This document shows positions 24,515 through 35,354 of a stretch of DNA of 64,000 nt, in pieces. The stretch covers positions 868,501-932,500 of the forward strand of contig JAWZYV010000113.1 in NCBI GenBank assembly GCA_038373885.1, read 5' to 3'. Numbering within the stretch: position 1 is the first letter of the stretch; every line of letters starts with the position of its first letter. The notes under the pieces were generated by a model. The model was not told the origin of the DNA, did not search any database, and saw nothing but the letters and a program-made list of their open reading frames with translations. Position numbers and translations under genes: made by a program. Source of the DNA: Cheiracanthium punctorium (lineage: Eukaryota > Arthropoda > Arachnida > Araneae > Cheiracanthiidae).

Positions 24515-25600
24515 AACGATGTGTGAAATAGAACACTGCCTAGTGTTGCTTTGAAGATAGAGCCTTTGAAAGGTGGGATATTCATTTTTAATCGCTCTTT
24601 ATAGTCTATAAACAGCGTGAAATAATTTCATATATTTTAAATCCCCTATTGCTTTAAGAAGATTATGAATTTAGATCATAAAAGAAATTATCATATTAAA
24701 ATGAGTCCCTCTGAAACTAAATATTAAGAGTCTAAAATCCGTTCATCATAAATCATAAAGAAACAGTGCGAAATAATTCAACGACGAAACACGTATTATG
24801 AATTTAAGGCAAGGATCTCTTTCAAATACATTTGTAATCTTAATTACTAATTCCTCTGATCCAAGTGAAAGAGATTTTTCCATTGCCCTTGAGTTTAATT
24901 AATGCAATTTAATTGCGTTTCTCTAAAATAAGCGGAATGTGATGACGAAACTGAAGTAAGAATCGTGTGCTTCTTCATGGCTATTATTTGAAATTCTTTA
25001 AAGCCAGTAACTAAAACGTACTGCAAAAGATACTGGTGAATCATTTTCAATAAATGCACAATGTATTTTCTAAGAATAATTAGGTTGTTAAAGGATAGTA
25101 TTAAATATTTTTGTAAATAAATATACAGAAAATAAAGAAAAAACATAAGTTGAAAAACATATTTGTTTATTTATATATTGTTTTAATATGTCATTTATAT
25201 ATTTGCAGAATTGTGAAACTGTAACAATGTGCGTACAACTAAACGAATGAACGAATGGGTACTACTGAAAGGAATGAGAAAACGGAGCAAATAAAACGGC
25301 ATGCATATTCATGACTTCCATTTACATTTTTAAGTCAATAATTTGTGTGTACTTAAAAATAGAGTTAAAAGCCATCTTAAGTAAACATGACACTATTTTA
25401 TTATATTTACTTGTGTATTAGTATTAGGAAAATTGTAAGAGTGGAAAAATGTAAAAGAAAGGAAAAATTATATTTCTGAAAATACACTTTATTAGATGTA
25501 AGTATACGTCATCTATATAACTGCACATTGTTATCATGCTTTCCTGTAAAAACGTGGATATTCTTCCAAATCGCGTATCGAGTTTATTTCGTAACTAATA
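24515..25600. other. unannotated AT-rich sequence
   Basis: No gene or repeat recognised. Confidence 0.4.
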
Positions 25601-25609
25601 GTACAGATG

Positions 25610-25822
25610 GTCACAAAAGAGTCACTGTGGTGTCACAAAGGGCCAGAGTAGTCACCGAGTGTCACAAAATAGTCACACCGTGGTAAATGACATAACTTCA
25701 CTCTGCGGTCACTGTGTCGCTCCTTTGTGATTAGTTTCCAAGTAATGTCACTGAGAAGCCACAGTGTGACTGCTGATTCATCTGGCTCTAAAGTGACGTC
25801 AGAGTGGCTATTTTTGTGACAT
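25610..25822. repeat. GTCAC-rich dispersed repeat, copy 2
   Basis: Begins GGTCACAAAAGAGTCACTG and ends GGCTATTTTTGTGACATTT, so its outer edges are weakly inverted. Between them GTCAC/GTGAC occurs every 10-25 bp in both orientations (GTGTCACAAAGG, AGTAGTCACCGAGTG, CGGTCACTGTGTCG, AGTGTGACTGC, AAAGTGACGTCAG). Same composition as 8120-9020 and 27,493-27,620. Confidence 0.65.
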
Positions 25823-26021
25823 TTAAAACGGACTCGATAGTTACACATCTTAACGAGCATTTTGGTAACGAGAGAATACGATGAAATCTTGTGTTTGGAA
25901 AATTTGGAAGAATTTTTTTTTCAATTAATTTGAAAGAATATAAATTATTAAATTTCCATGAATTTGAAATTGCACTTGTATGTGTAATATGTCAAATCTC
26001 TTAAAAATGACATACTTTATA

Positions 26022-26431
26022 CAGGTATGGGCAACCTTTGAAAAGCTAATAGCCGAAATTTACGATGTTAGAGAAGTCGCGGGCCGTATAATTACACTGC
26101 TGAAAAAGTCTGTAAAATTTACAGAAAAAAACTGTAAGCCAGGACGCCAGTTTATTTCAGTTTTTTTACAGAAGTCTTCCATAAATTTTACAGATTCCCA
26201 GTTTATTTTACAGAAATCTTCCGTAGAAGGAAAAAATACGGAAGAATTCTGTAAAATATACGGAAATAAACTGGCGTCCTGGCTGACAGTTATTTTCTGG
26301 CAGTTTAACACTTTTTTGTGTAGAAATTGTAGGGGATTTTGAATATTTTATAAGTGGTTTTGATATGTTCCGCGGGTCGGATCAAAAACCTTGGCGGGCC
26401 ACATTAGTGGGCCGGGGTTTGCCCATGTGTG
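26022..26431. mobile_element. hAT-type non-autonomous element (GGGCAA/GGGCCG type)
   Basis: Left end CAGGTATGGGCAACC and right end GGTTTGCCCATGTGTG are imperfect inverted repeats, with CTTTATA directly repeated outside (26,015-26,021 and 26,432-26,438). The interior GCGGGCCGTATAATT and GCGGGCCACATTAGTGGGCC motifs are characteristic of the widespread hAT family whose ends read as GGGCAAAC plus rich GGGCCGCA segments. The body has been interrupted by another element (26,090-26,332). Seven of eight target bases match; the eighth is diverged or outside. Confidence 0.78.
26090..26332. mobile_element. ACAGAAA-rich foldback MITE, nested
   Basis: Long internal inverted repeat: GCCAGGACGCCAGTTTATTT (about 26,137) pairs with AAATAAACTGGCGTCCTGGC (about 26,263), and CACTGCTGAAAAAGT at the left edge pairs loosely with ACACTTTTTTGTGTAG at the right. 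The body reiterates ACAGAA / TTCTGTAAA. The same style and the CACTGC edge appear at 33,173 and 45,945. The symmetry opens long frames on both strands (120 and 83 codons), which are artefacts of the repeat. It sits inside the hAT element at 26,022-26,431. Confidence 0.75.
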
Positions 26432-26593
26432 CTTTATAAGATTATTTTTAATGAAACAAAATTAAAGAAATTAAAACTTCTTTCACTTTTTTTACGAAAA
26501 AAATTTTTAAAAAAGAAAATTGTCTTCTAGAAAATAATTTCTGAACCAAAGGGGAAGAAGAAATGGACTTCCAAAATTTAATTTATATCATAA

Positions 26594-26790
26594 CATGGGC
26601 GTCGGCAGAATATTTATTATAGGAGGGGAGCGGGCAAAGATTACATTAACATATGGTTACGACGTTGGAAAGAACAAAAGTTGGAGAGTAAAATGTTGGA
26701 ATAAAACGGTATAAAAAGTTGGAGAACACGGCATACAAAAATCCAGGGAGGAACAAGTCCCCCCTTGCTCTTTGCTGTCGAGGCCTATGA
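26594..26790. mobile_element. short TIR MITE (ATGGGCGTCGGCAG type)
   Basis: Left ATGGGCGTCGGCAGAAT and right CTGTCGAGGCCTATG are imperfect inverted repeats bounding about 195 bp with AGTTGGAGA repeated twice inside. Target duplication is unclear. The GGGCGTCGGCAG terminus resembles a common arthropod MITE type. Confidence 0.55.
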
Positions 26791-27121
26791 TCATTCCATG
26801 TTAAATTATCAAAATTTATGAATTTGAAAATACACTACTACGTAATGTATCGAACCTAGCAAATGGTTAAGAAATTATTAGCATTTATATATAACATAGA
26901 TATACAAATAAATACATTTGTGATTTAATAGATACACAAAAACACTATAATTCAGAGAAAATAATATTTGAAAAAGAAAAAAGAAAGATTTCCAAAAGCT
27001 TAATTTATATCTTAATTTGATAATAAATGTATTTTTCCTCGATTTTTAAAGTATGCCACTCAAATTGCAATTTGAGACTAATTATTGTAATCAGTTCACT
27101 TTTTAAAGTAACTGATGCAAG

Positions 27122-27296
27122 GCTGCATGGCGCAATGCCAGCGTATTGTACTGCCAACTAGTTGATCCGGGTTCGTATCTCTCTTCAAGAACCGGAATCC
27201 CCAAAGAAATTCTGTATACCCGAGAAAGATGGCAGCACTACGTTTTTTCTCCTATCGGACAAGCATTTTTTTCTCATACCAGCCATTCTGAGATCA
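27122..27296 (+). mobile_element. tRNA-like SINE head
   Basis: CTGCATGGCGCAATGCCAGC resembles an A-box region, and 35-40 nt later CCGGGTTCGTATCTC resembles a B box (GGTTCGANNCC), as in tRNA-derived SINEs. The flanking sequence continues as non-tRNA DNA, so it is not a functional tRNA gene. A hAT-type MITE has inserted downstream at 27,305. Different body from the family at 24,281. Confidence 0.45.
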
Positions 27297-27304
27297 CCTT
27301 ATGT

Positions 27305-27483
27305 CAGTGGCGGATTACTGAAAGTTTGTCGGGGGGGGCGGTTAGGTTGTCGGAGGGGGCGGTTAGTTAGAAAATTGACATATACATCCATTTTAAGGAA
27401 GTAAAATAGGATCTTTTACATTAATTTCTTTTTTCTTGGGGGGGGGCGGTCGCCCCCTCCGCCCCCCCTTTAATCCGCCCTTG
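27305..27483. mobile_element. hAT-type MITE with 8-bp target duplication (179 bp)
   Basis: Termini CAGTGGCGGATTA and TAATCCGCCCTTG are near-perfect inverted repeats. The 8-bp direct repeat CCTTATGT lies at 27,297-27,304 and 27,484-27,491. The interior is extremely G-rich on the left (TCGGGGGGGGCGGTTAG) and C-rich on the right (CGCCCCCTCCGCCCCCC), so it can fold into a strong stem. No coding capacity. Confidence 0.88.
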
Positions 27484-27492
27484 CCTTATGTC

Positions 27493-27620
27493 CACCGAGT
27501 GGGGTCACAAGGGGACTGTCACAAAAGTAGGACTATCGATTTCGCAGTGAATACGGATCGACGACACAACGACTGCTGGTGACCTAACCGTGACTGCCAC
27601 TTGAAGGTCATTTGGGAGTG
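27493..27620. repeat. GTCAC-rich dispersed repeat, copy 3 (partial)
   Basis: GGGGTCACAAGGGGACTGTC, AAAGTAGG, CTGGTGACCTAACCGTGACTG and GAAGGTCATTTGGGAGTG repeat the pentamer-dense composition seen at 8120 and 25,610. It lies immediately after the hAT-type MITE. Confidence 0.45.
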
Positions 27621-27960
27621 AAATAGTTACAAGGGTTTACATGTGTTTTATTAAATATATTTAATTTAACTGATTTTAACATCAGTTTTTTAAATGTATA
27701 TAATCTTAAAAATGTTAAAACGTATATAAATTTATCAAAACACAACATTCTTTCATAGTACATCGGAAAACACCCGTAAGTATATTTCTGTAAATACTGT
27801 ACTTAAGGCGAACATCGTTTAATAAATAATTATTTTAATTGTAAGTTCTATAAACTGTACGTTCGACGCATGCTAAAAGCATTAGACTGACATATTGCTA
27901 CGGTATTTTTTAATTCAGCTTTATCAATCAAAGTCAATTGTTTGTTCGTTTGCGAAAATT

Positions 27961-28180
27961 ATGGCGATGCTACGCTAGGGCGATCTACCAAGTATGGGGG
28001 TGCCTGGGTAGGGGGACTTTCTAAGGGGTTCTAACGCGTATTCACGTTACATGTGGAGAAAAGCTACCAAAACTCCAGACCGTTAGATCGACAATCGCAC
28101 GATGGGACCCGAACCCGGGACCTTCACACTTCGGCCGTCTACCATTTTCAGTGACATAACCACTGTGATATGGTGAGGCC
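27961..28180 (-). mobile_element. SINE, tRNA-headed family (best copy, minus)
   Basis: Read on the minus strand it starts GGCCTCACCATATCACAGTG, continues with AAATGGTAGACGGCCGAAGT and a well-preserved B box GGGTTCGGGTCCC (28,104-28,116), then the family body with GGAGTTTTGGTAGC, ACGTGAATACGCGTTAG, AACCCCTTAGAAAGTCC and CAGGCACCCCCATACTTGG, and ends GTAGCATCGCC. This copy has the clearest polymerase III internal promoter of the family. Related copies: 19,590, 24,281 and 54,517. Confidence 0.82.
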
Positions 28181-28184
28181 AAAG

Positions 28185-31100
28185 TCAATTGGAAAAAAAA
28201 ATTCCGGAAATATCCAAACATTAGTATTTTGCTATTTATTAACTGGTATTAGTGTAAGTGACTGAAGCAATTAATGGTGAGATTTACGAGATCTGTTTTC
28301 AAAATGCGAATCAGACTTAAAACGTTTCTTATCTACGACAGACGCACGTACAGAGTGCCTACATAATTCCTTACCCTAAACGTCGGTCATATATACTAGC
28401 GATTACTAAAACATTCGATCTTGACATAAAGCGAAAATGCACAGCATACTTCAAAAAGTTAGATAAATATAGATGGTATAGCACTTTTAAACAATAAACA
28501 CAATTTTCAAATGCTACCCGGATCGCATTTAATAAAAATGTATTGTTTCAATGATACGAAAAACAAAACGAATTATATAGCTACAAAAATATAAATCACC
28601 GTTTAAACATTTTCCTAAAAATTCAGAGAGCAGAAAAATATTGGAAGACTTGTTCAATTTTTGAGTTGATTTTGTAATTTCATATCTTGAATCATTTCAA
28701 CTAAGAACAAGTTTTATTTCAAGTTACATTTCTTTCATTTTATGTGTAGAAACAATAATGTATTCTATTTTTTAAATCTGAAATCTCATAAAATCGTCTT
28801 GCAAAATATAAAAATAACGAACAACAACTATTGATAATAATTGTCTAACGTTATTACATTAAAAGCACATTGAGTGAAAAGCAGTAATCCAAGCTTCAAA
28901 ATTGAATTTCTTACTTTAACAAAACTTATAATCTTTTTCAAAATTTTAACTTTCAATATTAATTATTTATATGTTTAGTCATTTATTTAACAGAACGCAA
29001 GAAAAGTCTGCTTACTGATTTAAATATGGAATTCAGATAGATTTGAATAATAAAGATAGTGAATTTTTATGAGCTGATTACATACAGTCTCGAAAAGTAT
29101 TCTTAAAATAATATTCCATATGTATTTAACATTAAAGTTAAATTTCTCTTTTTCCAAAAATCGAATAAATAATTGAAATGATGAAACTTTATTAAACCGA
29201 TCTTTATTCCTTAAGTAGCTTCTCAAGCAATTTCAAATTTATTAGAATCTTTCTGTTTGGGATGTATAAATTTATTTTATGCATAATGAGATAAATTGAG
29301 AGACATTAAAATTAGAATGTATAAACTTCGAAGTTAAATTTATAGCGAATAAAAGAGTCTTGATTAAATGAATAACACACTTCCTGTTTTGTTCAATTAA
29401 TAGTAAATTACAAGAAATCTACAACTTTAATAATTTCTAAATTTTTATTTCATTTCTCAAGCTCAAAAATCAGCTTTTTGAGTTTAATCAGTGTCGGTTT
29501 TATGGTGTTGAAAAATGATTGCAAGAATGAAGCTTTTTCAATGTACATATTACTGATTCTCTAAGAAAAATATGTAGCTCTGAAAAAAAAATGTTCAATT
29601 TCTTTAGTTATTCGTTAATGTAGTACACTTTAATACTTCAATTTTTTTTTTAAGCCATGGCATCAGTTAATGCACATATCTACAAAGAAATTAATAGGTC
29701 ACTATCAACGATGCTAAATAGGCTTTGATGTTTTCACTTCACTTCTTTCACAAGACTAGAGCAGTAAAGAAATTTTCAAAGGTTTGTTTACGAAAGCGTG
29801 AGGATAAAATGCCGAGAAATTCCACTCAGGAAAATGTTCTCATCGTCATAAAAATCCGAGGGGAGTGTTGCGAAAATGGAGTAGTACATTTAAAAATCCT
29901 CATAAACCGCCCTCCATACCACAGTAATAACGTTTATAAAGACTTTCTTATGAACTGAAATCTGAAGTATCGTATACTTTTCCTTGCGTAAACCAAGAAC
30001 TTATGGAACTTTTTTCATAGCCATCGCATACCCCACACTAATTGTGTATATAATGACGTTTTTACAAACTATAATCGAATACCGTATGTTTCCAGGTTTC
30101 AGTCTCCAAAAAAATTGTTAAAAATATCAGCTGAAATTAACTTTATCACTGAAAATCTAATGCACCTTTGTAAAATCAAAGTCGAAAAGATTTGCTTAAC
30201 AAATTCAATCGATTCAATCACCGCAACATGAATACGATATGGTTTCTTGGTGTTCAAAATCGAATCTCCATTCCTCGACATGCCATAGAGATTATGTCGG
30301 GAAAAAAAAAAAAAAAAGAGAGAATATAGAAAGTAAAAGAGATGAAAAGAGAAGAAAATTCTGATGCGACTGGAGTACAAATACTTCATTATTTAGGTCA
30401 TTCGGACGATTAATTAGCCGAAGTATAACTAGAAAACTTGAAATATTATACCGCTTACATTGAACTCACAGGGTAGGGCACTTCGACACCAAGAGAATTA
30501 TAGCACACTGCATACAATAGAAATTTTGTTGCTCCATAAAAGAAATATAGGAAACAATCACTTATATTTCTCTTAAGAGCATATTTAGTTTTGATAATAC
30601 ATACTTTCAAAACCAATTTTCCAATAATGAATGAGAATAAATAACGAATAGTAATAAAAATTGTTTAACCACGGTGTTTAATATTAAATCATATTCGAAA
30701 CCTATTTTAAAACCTGCATGTTTTGTTTTGTTTTTAACCCACAAAATCGAGATATATGTTACAAATTCATCTCAGCGAAAACAGTGAATAAACCTTGAAA
30801 TTAAAAAAGTTACTTCAAAAACGATGCAATGGATTTTGAAAATAAACAAAAAATTCCGCTTCATAAGTTATTCAAAAATGTGTATTCAACTGCAAAATGG
30901 ATTTTGAATTGTATTTTATTCCACATAATCGTTCTCATATTTTTGGAAACATGAAGGTTTACTCGTTTTGACGTTTAATCATTGTAATAAATGCTAAAAG
31001 AATTGAATTGTTTTCTTAAAATACAACATTAAACTTATTTCATATTTTGAATACTTTAAATATTAATAAGATTGACTACTTCAGATGTATTTACTTTATG

Positions 31101-31595
31101 CACTTTGCACTTTCCTGAAAATTCAGTTAAATAGAGATATTTCATGCAATATTTCTAGATGTGTGATGAAATATGATTAATGAAGGAATGAGAAGAATTA
31201 AAAACGTCTGAAACGATAACTTTAAGTCCACATACACTTTCCAAAATAAATATAATGTAAGGATATTTTGAATTTGTATCTTTTCGAAACAATTTTTTAC
31301 TGTCATTTATTGATTAAATTTAACAGGATTCTATAATATAATTGAACAAGTCACAGTTTTACTATTATTTCTTATATTAGAGAACGCAACTTTTCATCAT
31401 TGTTTCTATAGTTTGCAACGATTAAATTTTCTGAAATTTTCATTTAAATGTTCAAATAATGCACTTAAATATTCCTTGAATATTACCAGAATTTTAATGT
31501 TTTGGTCTGTTTAGGAGCTTTTCTACGACTGGTAACTTCAGTGTGTATTCACAAAAATTTAACAAGTAAATATGCTAAAATAATTAAAATTATAG
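28185..31595. other. long unannotated AT-rich stretch
   Basis: No gene or repeat recognised. Short open frames (up to 96 codons) have low-complexity, F/L/I/K-rich translations typical of chance frames in AT-rich DNA. Confidence 0.4.
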
Positions 31596-31599
31596 GTTG

Positions 31600-31770
31600 G
31601 ATTCTTGTGTTTCGCCACAGCCAGCTGTCGACAAAAAAGGGTCTCTAGATCTGTGGCACGCGGTGTACGTTTCGATCGTCCGCCATCTTGCTGGTAGTTA
31701 AGTCGAGCGATGGCAACGGCTGCCCTTTTTTCAGCATTGGAAAAGGGTTGCGCCTCAAAGGGTTAATACA
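31600..31770. promoter_or_regulatory. GC-richer patch with a YY1-type site
   Basis: About 170 bp of visibly higher GC content contains CCGCCATCTTG at 31,680-31,690, a full match to the YY1/Pleiohomeotic core, with TTCGATCG and GTCGAGCGATGG nearby. Such patches can be core promoters, but no open frame or splice-like signal follows. The CCTCAAAGGGTTAATA at its right end resembles a degenerate transposon edge. Regulatory function is an inference. Confidence 0.3.
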
Positions 31771-31774
31771 TTCT

Positions 31775-33165
31775 ATTCTTGTAAATTTACTTTATTCTGG
31801 GATGTTTGTTTTAACCTCTCTATTCGAATAGCATTACAATTTAATCTTTTTAAAATCGGATAAAGAGCTACACTGTGAAGGTTTAAAATATACAGAAAGC
31901 ATTTTTCATGCTTTTCATGCTAATTTCGTACTTTCTTGATGACATTCACTTATAGACTTGCTGTATTACAAAAATGTTCTCAGGCTCGCCAATTTTGATA
32001 GAGATACTTTCCACTAAAATACTTTCGTTTGTTAAAGAAATCGATTTATTTAAATGCTAAAACTAATAATTGTTCAATTTATTTATAGCAATTGTAAATC
32101 TACAATAGAATGGTTGTGTATGTGTCTAATTCCTCTCTTTTATTTGACCATGTGAATCTTTTGTAAACGCTATTTTATTTTTCAAACCGTTTTGCTTATA
32201 AAGGAAAAATTTAAAGGTAGATTTCAGGTAAAATTATTTTTACATTTTACTAATTTCATTAAAATTTACATTTTCGTCGAAATTTAAAATTTTTTCATTT
32301 TTTATGTATTTACTTGTTAACTGATAGATTCATTGGTTTATTAGTGTTTATTGGTTCGAACCGCCCGTTATAATTAATCATTTTTAAATAGTTTTTTGTA
32401 TTCCGTTGAACTTATAGACATGTAATAAATAACTTTTTATTTCGGAACATGATGATATTCGCATAATTCATGAAAATATTAAACATTAGAAATCACCCTT
32501 CTTAAGTATATGCTTATCCCTAAATAAGCAATACTGTTTTAACATTGTATAACGGTACACATAATACCGTTAATACATTGTGTAACATTGTATGTAACGG
32601 TTTGTATTTTAGGTTGCTCATACAAACATATTCAAGTTAGGTTGCTCATACATGCATATTCAAGTAAAGAAAATATTCAATAACTATGAAGAAGCAATGA
32701 ATATTTCTTATAAATATCGATGTTGAGATTGAAAAAATACATAAATAAATTTCTAAAAAGATTGAAGTTCTAACAAGAAATTGAGAGATATTATGTACTT
32801 ACAACTTGCTAGACTTTTTAATATTTCTACGGGGAAGGCTTAATACAATTCCCTCTTCCCCACACTTTTATTCTTGCAATGGAAAGTTAAAATTTTTGTA
32901 GAGAGGGTTTAGCTCCTTACTAGTTACGCTAGAAGTAGTAGTAGTAAGCTTAATAAAATCAAAAATTCCTGTTTTCATCGATCCCCCCCCCCAAATTATA
33001 AAAGTCTATTTTTAGGAGTTTTCACATATATCATATCACATTTTCGTTATGGGTTTTTAATATTGTAGCATATTTTTCTCTTGCGTTTCTTTGCATCAGT
33101 TTAGCTCCAGCAAACTGACCGACATTAATTTTATTCGTTTTAAATATGAGAACCTTCTAAAGTAA
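31775..33165. other. unannotated AT-rich sequence
   Basis: No gene recognised. A short direct duplication of TAGGTTGCTCATAC followed by CATATTCAAGT is visible near 32,611-32,663. Confidence 0.4.
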
Positions 33166-33172
33166 TATGGTA

Positions 33173-33575
33173 CACTGCAAAAAATATTCCTGTAAATCAA
33201 CAGAAAAAGTCTGGCAGCAAAAAGTTGCCAGAAATATTCTGTAGGCAGAAATTTTCTGTTGCCAGGAGCTGTATGTTATATGACAAAAAAATTCTGTTCC
33301 CTACAGAAATTTTCCGTATACATATAAAAGTCGTTCCCAAGCGGCGTTTTACAGTTGATTTCTGTATACAGAAACTATCTGTAGGGGTTACAGAATTATT
33401 CTGTTGAATGACATTTATTACTGTCGACAGAAAATTTCTGTATACAGAAATTTTCTGGCAACTTTTTGCTGCCAGTAATTCTTCTGTATACAGGAACTTC
33501 CTGTAGACCGAAAGATGTTACATTCTGGCAACATTTTGCTGCAGTTTTTCTGTTAATTTACAGAAATAGTATTTT
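33173..33575. mobile_element. ACAGAAA/TTTCTGT-reiterating MITE
   Basis: Starts CACTGCAAAAAATATTCCTG and reads CTGTAAATCAACAGAAAAAG, with an inverted counterpart CTTTTTCTGTTAATTTACAG-like at about 33,540-33,575. GGCAGCAAAAAGTTGCCAG on the left pairs with CTGGCAACTTTTTGCTGCC near 33,450. Between them, hexamers ACAGAA, TTCTGT and CTGTAGA recur roughly every 15-25 bp. No coding capacity. Related copies at 26,090-26,332 and about 45,865-45,948. Confidence 0.75.
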
Positions 33576-34036
33576 TAGTTATTTCATATATTACTATTAT
33601 ATTTCTCCAAATGTTTAATTTTTTTTATACATATACTAAAAAAATTTAATAAATTTACAACAATATAATTTGTAATACATGAAATAAATATTATACCAGT
33701 AAGTAGTCTGGTATTATACTTATTATATTTTTGTAAATGCATTAAAACTTTTAAATATGTGTATAAAAATATGGTACTGACGTATTATCCTGGAGGTCAT
33801 TCCTGACAAACTATGTCAAATGAGTTGCCAAACTATTGGCAATATATTCAAAACCATTAATTTAATAATTTCATATGCCCGGCATTTCTCTCGGCAAACC
33901 GCCGGGATAATATGCAAGTACCAAAAATATTTAAACATTTGGAGAAATATAATAGTAATATAGGAAATAACTAAAAATACTATTTCTTTAAATTAACAGA
34001 AAAACTGGCAGAAAAATATTGCCAGAATGTAACATC
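33500..34036. repeat. inverted repeat (foldback), about 110-bp outer arms
   Basis: The left arm (about 33,510-33,626) reads GATGTTACATTCTGGCAA through TTTTTAGTTATTTC to TTCTCCAAATGTTTAA. The right arm (about 33,925-34,036) reads the complement in reverse order, ending GCCAGAATGTAACATC. Weaker pairing extends inward (GGTACTGACGTATTATCC near 33,773 against GGGATAATATGCAAGTACC near 33,904), so the dyad centre is near 33,850. The right arm is interrupted at its outer edge by the hAT element at 34,037 and resumes at 35,021. Confidence 0.75.
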
Positions 34037-34120
34037 ATAGCTGCCAATTCAGACAGTTAAAAAAATAGATTTTTTTTTTAAATTACCATGCAATATCGAC
34101 ATTTTATTTTGAAATCATGT

Positions 34121-34369
34121 TCAACCAGAAACGTTGTAAAACAAACATTCTGCCTTTATTCCAATTAAATCGTTGTCTGTGGTAAAAATAGATTTTATTG
34201 AAGGAGATGCATCAATAGCTTTTGCACTTTTAAGGTGCTTAGCTATCTTCGTGTGCACAACTATGTCGCTTTTACCTTCGTGCGATATCGAGAAATCACA
34301 CCCACACACCGAGCAAAATGCATGCTTATCACCGAGCTTCGACTTTAGCACGAACTTAAAATCCTTCAC
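34121..34369 (-). pseudogene. hAT transposase N-terminal zinc-finger fragment
   Basis: This 82-residue frame starts MKDFKFVLKSKLGDKHAFCS. It contains C-x2-C-x13-H-x6-H spacing (CSVCGCDFSISHEG then the IVVHTKIAKH block), the zinc-binding layout found at the N terminus of one hAT transposase group, in which the DFSISHxGxxDI phrase is typical. After the finger it reads SIKSIFTTDNDLIGIKAECL, the start of the next conserved block, then loses similarity and stops. Full transposases of this group are several hundred residues, so about nine-tenths is missing, including the catalytic RNase-H-like core and the C-terminal dimerisation region. It lies inside the hAT element 34,037-35,020, which supports the assignment. 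It could bind DNA but not transpose it. Confidence 0.82.
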
Positions 34370-34652
34370 ATAACCATCTTTGAAAGTTTAGTAATATTTC
34401 TTGGTCGGCATTTCGTTTTAGCCGATAATTAATCATCACCGCTGAAGCAACATGTAAGATCGAAATCAAAACAATTTCGTTTTGCTGTTGCCAGATTGCT
34501 GTAAATAAAATCGTATAAGTAAACATGCATATTCAGTGCGCGCAGTTACGACGCCGGCCAAATTCACTTAACTATTATCCATCTACGACTTTTCCTCTGG
34601 AGTATTTGCGGAATCGTAAACCGGCTATCTTTCCCCTCGATTGCGCAGTAAA

Positions 34653-34870
34653 GGCCCGTTTACATGTGAAAATAGGAAATCCCGGATTAAAGCGGAGTAC
34701 AGGGGAAAACTCGCAATGCATCATGGGAAAGCGAGGTTGACTCTGCATTAACCCTCCTTTCGACCAGGAATCTTTCTACCCCGCATTTTCCCCCCTAAGT
34801 AGGGGAAGCAGGATAGAAAGCAGTGTAAGTCCCGGGATTTACTCCGCATTTTTGCACATGTAAACGGGCC
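34653..34870. mobile_element. nested TIR MITE (GGCCCGTTTACATGTG)
   Basis: Perfect 16-bp inverted repeats GGCCCGTTTACATGTG (34,653-34,668) and CACATGTAAACGGGCC (34,855-34,870). The interior is GC-richer than the surroundings (AATCCCGGATTAAAGCGGAG, AAGTCCCGGGATTTACTCCG). A target duplication was not convincingly identified. It lies inside the hAT element, making a three-layer nest with the outer foldback. Confidence 0.7.
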
Positions 34871-35234
34871 CAAAGTCAACCGTCCTCTAATGTTAGTCCG
34901 TAATTAGGAATTATTCAGAAAAATTCGAAAAAAATGGGAAAACTTGTTTACGGCCGTAAAATCGGAAAATGACTAAAAAACCGCATAACTCCCGGGTAAA
35001 CCGGGATGATTGGCAGCTATGTAACATCTTTCTGTAAAACTAGCCATTTTATCAATAATTGTTTTTTGTGTTCAAAATCTGTACCTACAGATATAAGTAT
35101 ACTCATACTTTAAAATAATCTTAATAGACACAAATAACTCTTCAGTTCAACAGTAAATTAAAAAATTAAAGGTCTGAATTAAACATTCTGTGCGAGTAAT
35201 AATTGAGAGCTGTTTCAAGAACATGAGTACTTAC

Positions 35235-35350
35235 CGGAGCCGCAACTACTGTTTACGACACCTGGGGCAAACCTTAACTAGGGTGCCCCTCCCAAGGAGC
35301 GATAACTGATCTTGGCACTCCCTTTAGCACAGCACCCGCATCATGTGCCC
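35235..35350 (+). mobile_element. GC-rich transposon relic
   Basis: CGGAGCCGCAACTACTG, GACACCTGGGGCAAACC and GGTGCCCCTCCCAAGGAGC form a GC-rich patch typical of degenerate MITE ends. No partner terminus recognised. Confidence 0.35.
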
Positions 35351-35354
35351 CACT

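Larger units (their letters stand above)
34037..35020 (-). mobile_element. hAT element with 8-bp target duplication (984 bp)
   Basis: Termini ATAGCTGCCAATTC and GATGATTGGCAGCTAT form inverted repeats. The 8-bp direct repeat GTAACATC is present at 34,029-34,036 and 35,021-35,028. The minus strand carries the start of a hAT-type transposase near the left end (34,121-34,369), but the rest of the gene is missing, so the element is a deletion derivative. A further inverted-repeat element lies inside (34,653-34,870). It is inserted in the ACAGAAA-type foldback and is younger than it. Confidence 0.87.

Noticed and set aside
25980..26342. 120-codon plus-strand frame and opposing 83-codon minus frame
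   Set aside because: Both are produced by the foldback MITE nested in a hAT element; the translation is the reiterated ACAGAA/TTCTGT word.
27130..27180. tRNA gene candidate (B-box-like CCGGGTTCGTATCTC)
   Set aside because: No acceptor stem can be closed and the following sequence is not tRNA-like; better read as a SINE head.
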